From the NCBI GenBank assembly GCA_014804565.1, contig JAAUZN010000069.1, positions 93,998-110,216 on the forward strand: 16,219 nucleotides of DNA, given 5' to 3'. This document shows positions 14,261-16,219 of the stretch, one piece after another. Source of the DNA: Lachnospiraceae bacterium (lineage in GTDB: Bacteria > Bacillota > Clostridia > Lachnospirales > Lachnospiraceae). Under the pieces are notes generated by a model. The model saw only the letters and a list, made by a program, of their open reading frames with translations, was not told where the DNA came from and did no database searches. Position 1 is the stretch's first letter. Each line of letters opens with the position of its first letter. The position numbers were made by a program, and so were the translations under genes.

Positions 14261-14303
14261 AAGAAATCTCCTCTCTCCCGATAACCTGCCCCGTTTAATG
14301 CCT

Positions 14304-15359
14304 TTACTGCTCCTTCGCAATGCGGATCACCGCTTTCACAATGTCAGCTTTATTATTCACGCTGTAATCCATTGCCTTCTGTGCCTCGTCCAGATCAAAG
14401 ACATCTGTCACGATTCCCTTTAAATTAACCTTTCCGGAAGCTACGGCATCAATAGCCATTGGGTAAATATGGCGGTAACGGAACACGGTCTTGAAAGTAA
14501 GTTCCTTATCCAGAGCCAGACTCATCGGCAGGGTCATCTCACCACTCTTGCTGTAGCCCACCAGCACGATCGTCGCGCCTTTTTTCGTCATGTGAATCGT
14601 CTGCACGGTCGTGATCTGTGTTCCAGCCGTCTCAACCGCCAGATCACAGCCCTTTCCGCCAGTCAGTTTCCTGACCTCCTCCACCGCATCCGTCTGTGCA
14701 CCGTTGATCACGCCGTCAGCACCCAGCTCCACTGCCTTCTGCAGACGTTTCTCCATAATATCCACCACATATACCTTGGAGACACCCATAGCCTTTAATG
14801 CCATCATTGTCACCAGACCGATACAGCCCGCACCCATGACCACCGCCGTCTGTCCGGCCTGTGCGCCGCCCTGCATGGCCGCGTGGAATCCCACAGCCAG
14901 AGGCTCGATCAACGCGCCCTCCATAGTACTCACATTGTCCGGAAGCTTGAAGCACAGATCGGCTTCATGTGCAACATACTCCTGAAATACGCCGTCTATC
15001 GGGGGCGTTGCAAAGAACACCACATCCGGGCAGAGATTATAGCGGCCTGTCTTGCAGAACTCACAGTGTCCGCAGGTCTTTCCCGGCTCCAGAGCCACTC
15101 TGTCCCCGACTTTCAGATGCGTTACATTTTTTCCAACCTCCACCACCGTTCCGCCCGGCTCGTGCCCCAGAACAAAAGGCGGTTTCACCACATAATCCCC
15201 GATCGCACCCGTCTCGTAATAGTGGAGATCGCTGCCGCAAATGCCCACATACTCCAGTTTCACAAGGACTTCGTTATCCTTCGCCTTAGGGATATCCCTC
15301 TCCTCAAATCCCATTTTGCCGATGCCCAGCATAACCGCCGTTTTCATTTTCCCTTCCAT
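14304..15359 (-). CDS. Zinc-dependent medium-chain dehydrogenase, xylitol/sorbitol dehydrogenase type
   Basis: 351 aa. It probably oxidises a polyol to a ketose with NAD+. Catalytic zinc ligands are Cys41 (GICGSDLHYYE), His66 and Glu67 (LGHEPGG) and Glu152 (IEPLAVG). The structural zinc ligands are all kept: Cys96, Cys99, Cys102 and Cys110. The Rossmann fold has GAGCIG at 176-181 and Asp200 at the end of the second strand, which favours NAD+ over NADP+. GSDLHYYETGAIGDYVVKPPFVLGHE resembles sorbitol and xylitol dehydrogenases; L-iditol, xylitol or arabinitol cannot be told apart by eye. ATG 15357-15359 has AGGAGG 8 nt upstream; a second ATG four codons in is less favoured. It is first in a two-gene operon with the symporter and has its own promoter at 15427-15455. 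Confidence 0.94.
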   Translation of the reverse strand: MEGKMKTAVMLGIGKMGFEERDIPKAKDNEVLVKLEYVGICGSDLHYYETGAIGDYVVKPPFVLGHEPGGTVVEVGKNVTHLKVGDRVALEPGKTCGHCEFCKTGRYNLCPDVVFFATPPIDGVFQEYVAHEADLCFKLPDNVSTMEGALIEPLAVGFHAAMQGGAQAGQTAVVMGAGCIGLVTMMALKAMGVSKVYVVDIMEKRLQKAVELGADGVINGAQTDAVEEVRKLTGGKGCDLAVETAGTQITTVQTIHMTKKGATIVLVGYSKSGEMTLPMSLALDKELTFKTVFRYRHIYPMAIDAVASGKVNLKGIVTDVFDLDEAQKAMDYSVNNKADIVKAVIRIAKEQ

Positions 15360-15393
15360 GACGTTATCCTCCTCTTTTCCTTTTTTATTTATA

Positions 15394-15426
15394 AAATACT
15401 TTATTAAATAGTTTTATTATGTATTT
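15394..15426. promoter_or_regulatory. A/T-rich imperfect inverted repeat at the dehydrogenase promoter, candidate ROK operator
   Basis: Arms 15394-15408 and 15412-15426 match at 12 of 15 positions when one is reversed and complemented; the pairing can be extended outward with a one-base slip. It covers the predicted start of transcription (about 15420). ROK repressors of the XylR/NagC type bind long A/T-rich sites of this kind, and a ROK gene lies next door. High A/T content raises the risk of chance symmetry. Confidence 0.45.
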
Positions 15427-15455
15427 ATAATAAGTCTGTGGCTTTTGTTTGTCAA
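15427..15455 (-). promoter_or_regulatory. Promoter of the dehydrogenase-symporter operon
   Basis: On the minus strand, TTGACA (15450-15455), a 17-bp spacer and TATTAT (15427-15432), five of six matches to TATAAT. The leader to ATG 15359 is about 60 nt and very A/T-rich until the AGGAGG ribosome site. Confidence 0.75.
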
Positions 15456-15529
15456 TGTTATTCAGCACCATCAAAGTGTTTTCGTTACAATTCGCCAGTT
15501 TGAAATATCCGTTTTTATTGAAAAGCCAC

Positions 15530-15550
15530 AAAAAAAGAGATCCCATCTCT
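15530..15550 (-). terminator. Intrinsic terminator of the ROK gene
   Basis: On the minus strand, AGAGAT, loop GGG, ATCTCT, then a run of T. The stem is short (6 bp) and not very GC-rich, but the following U tract is good. It lies about 60 nt after the ROK stop and separates that gene from the dehydrogenase promoter. Confidence 0.65.
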
Positions 15551-15610
15551 GAAATCTCTCAAATCATAACTGCTCTGTACTATCACTGTTACCTTATTCC
15601 TTGCTACTCC

Positions 15611-16219
15611 TCATACCCGGGCGACAAAATCATCGATCACATGAAAGGCCGCCCCCAGTGCCGCTGTCCCTTCCTTGTAATGACAACCCCTGACAAATTC
15701 GGCACCCTCCTCAAAGGTATTCCTGCGGGACACCCTGTCCCGGATCTCCTGCATGTGTTCCTCCAGACAGCTTCCCACATAGCCGCCCAGAATAATGTCA
15801 CAGTCCAAAATCATATGAATATTGTTTACCGCAAGTGACAAATATGTCATATAGTCCTCCCACAGCTTCACGGCATCGGCATCCTTCCGCCGCAGTCTCT
15901 CAAAAAAGGCATCCAGGTTGCCGTCTGCAAGATCTGCCAAACGCTTTGCACTGCAGTACGCGTCCAGACACCCCTTCTTCCCGCAATAGCACACCTCTCC
16001 CTCCGGGACGACCGTCATATGCCCTACCTCTCCGCAGCGAAAGTGCTTTCCCTGTTCCAGCCTGCCGTCCCCAAAAAGGGCACCGCCCACCGTATTACTC
16101 AGGGAGAGATAGAAAAAGCTTTCCGTGCTTTCCAGGCGGCTCCCCTCCGCATAGGCTCCCGCGTTTGCATCGTTGATAAAAAAGCAGGGATACGCAAAGA
16201 ATCGGCTGACAGAAGCAAA
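15611..16219 (-). CDS. ROK-family protein, C-terminal part (XylR/NagC-like repressor or sugar kinase; 5' end outside window)
   Basis: 202 residues are visible, entering from the right edge. The conserved ROK features are NDANAGAYAEG near the edge (its Asp is the catalytic residue in ROK kinases), SLSNTVGGALFG, GEVGHM, and the zinc motif CYCGKKGCLDAYCS with the His of GHM as fourth ligand. Then comes VNNIHMILDCDIILGGYVG and a C-terminal EGTAALGAAFHVI. The N-terminus, which would show a winged helix if this is a repressor, is missing, so repressor and kinase cannot be separated. Repressor is favoured because a terminator closes this gene and the next operon carries an inverted repeat over its start site. 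Any internal GTG near 16090 is not the start: conserved ROK sequence continues upstream of it. Confidence 0.9.
   Translation of the reverse strand, partial: FASVSRFFAYPCFFINDANAGAYAEGSRLESTESFFYLSLSNTVGGALFGDGRLEQGKHFRCGEVGHMTVVPEGEVCYCGKKGCLDAYCSAKRLADLADGNLDAFFERLRRKDADAVKLWEDYMTYLSLAVNNIHMILDCDIILGGYVGSCLEEHMQEIRDRVSRRNTFEEGAEFVRGCHYKEGTAALGAAFHVIDDFVARV

Noticed and set aside
15477..15489. cre-like site (TGTAACGAAAACA on the minus strand) upstream of the dehydrogenase promoter
   Set aside because: One base short of the CcpA consensus spacing between TGTAA and the CG step; kept only as a weak possibility.

Overview
The window looks like chromosomal DNA of a low-to-medium GC Firmicute, most like a gut Lachnospiraceae-type clostridium. 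The grounds are strong AGGAGG ribosome sites, sigma-A-type promoters (TTGACA/TATAAT), a CUT1 sugar ABC transporter without its own ATPase, lipoprotein signal peptides, and LacI, ROK and GPH-symporter sugar genes beside an HD-GYP signalling cassette. No rRNA, tRNA, IS element or CRISPR array is visible. The organism is an inference from gene content, not a database match.

Layout, left to right. (1) 1-3943, minus strand: a four-gene soluble phosphorelay. Transcription order is REC-HD-GYP phosphodiesterase (2713-3810), stand-alone Hpt (2244-2615), PAS histidine kinase without REC or membrane segments (769-2217), then a second REC protein whose HD domain has lost the metal-binding histidine (1-741, cut by the window edge). 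A near-perfect promoter lies at 3915-3943. (2) 3951-10117, minus strand: a fructan or sucrose import and catabolism operon: two permeases, lipoprotein binding protein, GH32 beta-fructosidase without signal peptide, and PfkB fructokinase. (3) 10118-10452: a 335-bp divergent control region with both promoters, an 11-base C/G run inside one promoter spacer, an inverted pair of TGAAACGTTA sites, and three tandem 10-bp repeats. (4) 10453-12850, plus strand: a LacI-family regulator followed by a single-pass membrane protein and a lipoprotein, both of unknown function. (5) 12857-15359, minus strand: a polyol/xylitol-type zinc dehydrogenase and a GPH-family sugar symporter with their own promoter. (6) 15611-16219, minus strand: the C-terminal part of a ROK-family protein with an intrinsic terminator behind it, probably the regulator or a sugar kinase for region 5.

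How the genes fit together: oligosaccharides containing fructose would be captured by the lipoprotein, imported by the two permeases (ATPase supplied elsewhere), split in the cytoplasm by GH32, and the fructose phosphorylated by the fructokinase. The LacI protein is placed to repress this operon and itself. No terminator is seen between the fructokinase stop and the promoter of the phosphorelay operon, so fructan-operon transcripts may run on into the signalling genes.

The points most worth a second look are the phosphorelay (including a C-terminal kinase domain that resembles an Hpt fold with Ser in place of His), the homopolymer in the transporter promoter, and the dense repeat structure of the divergent control region.
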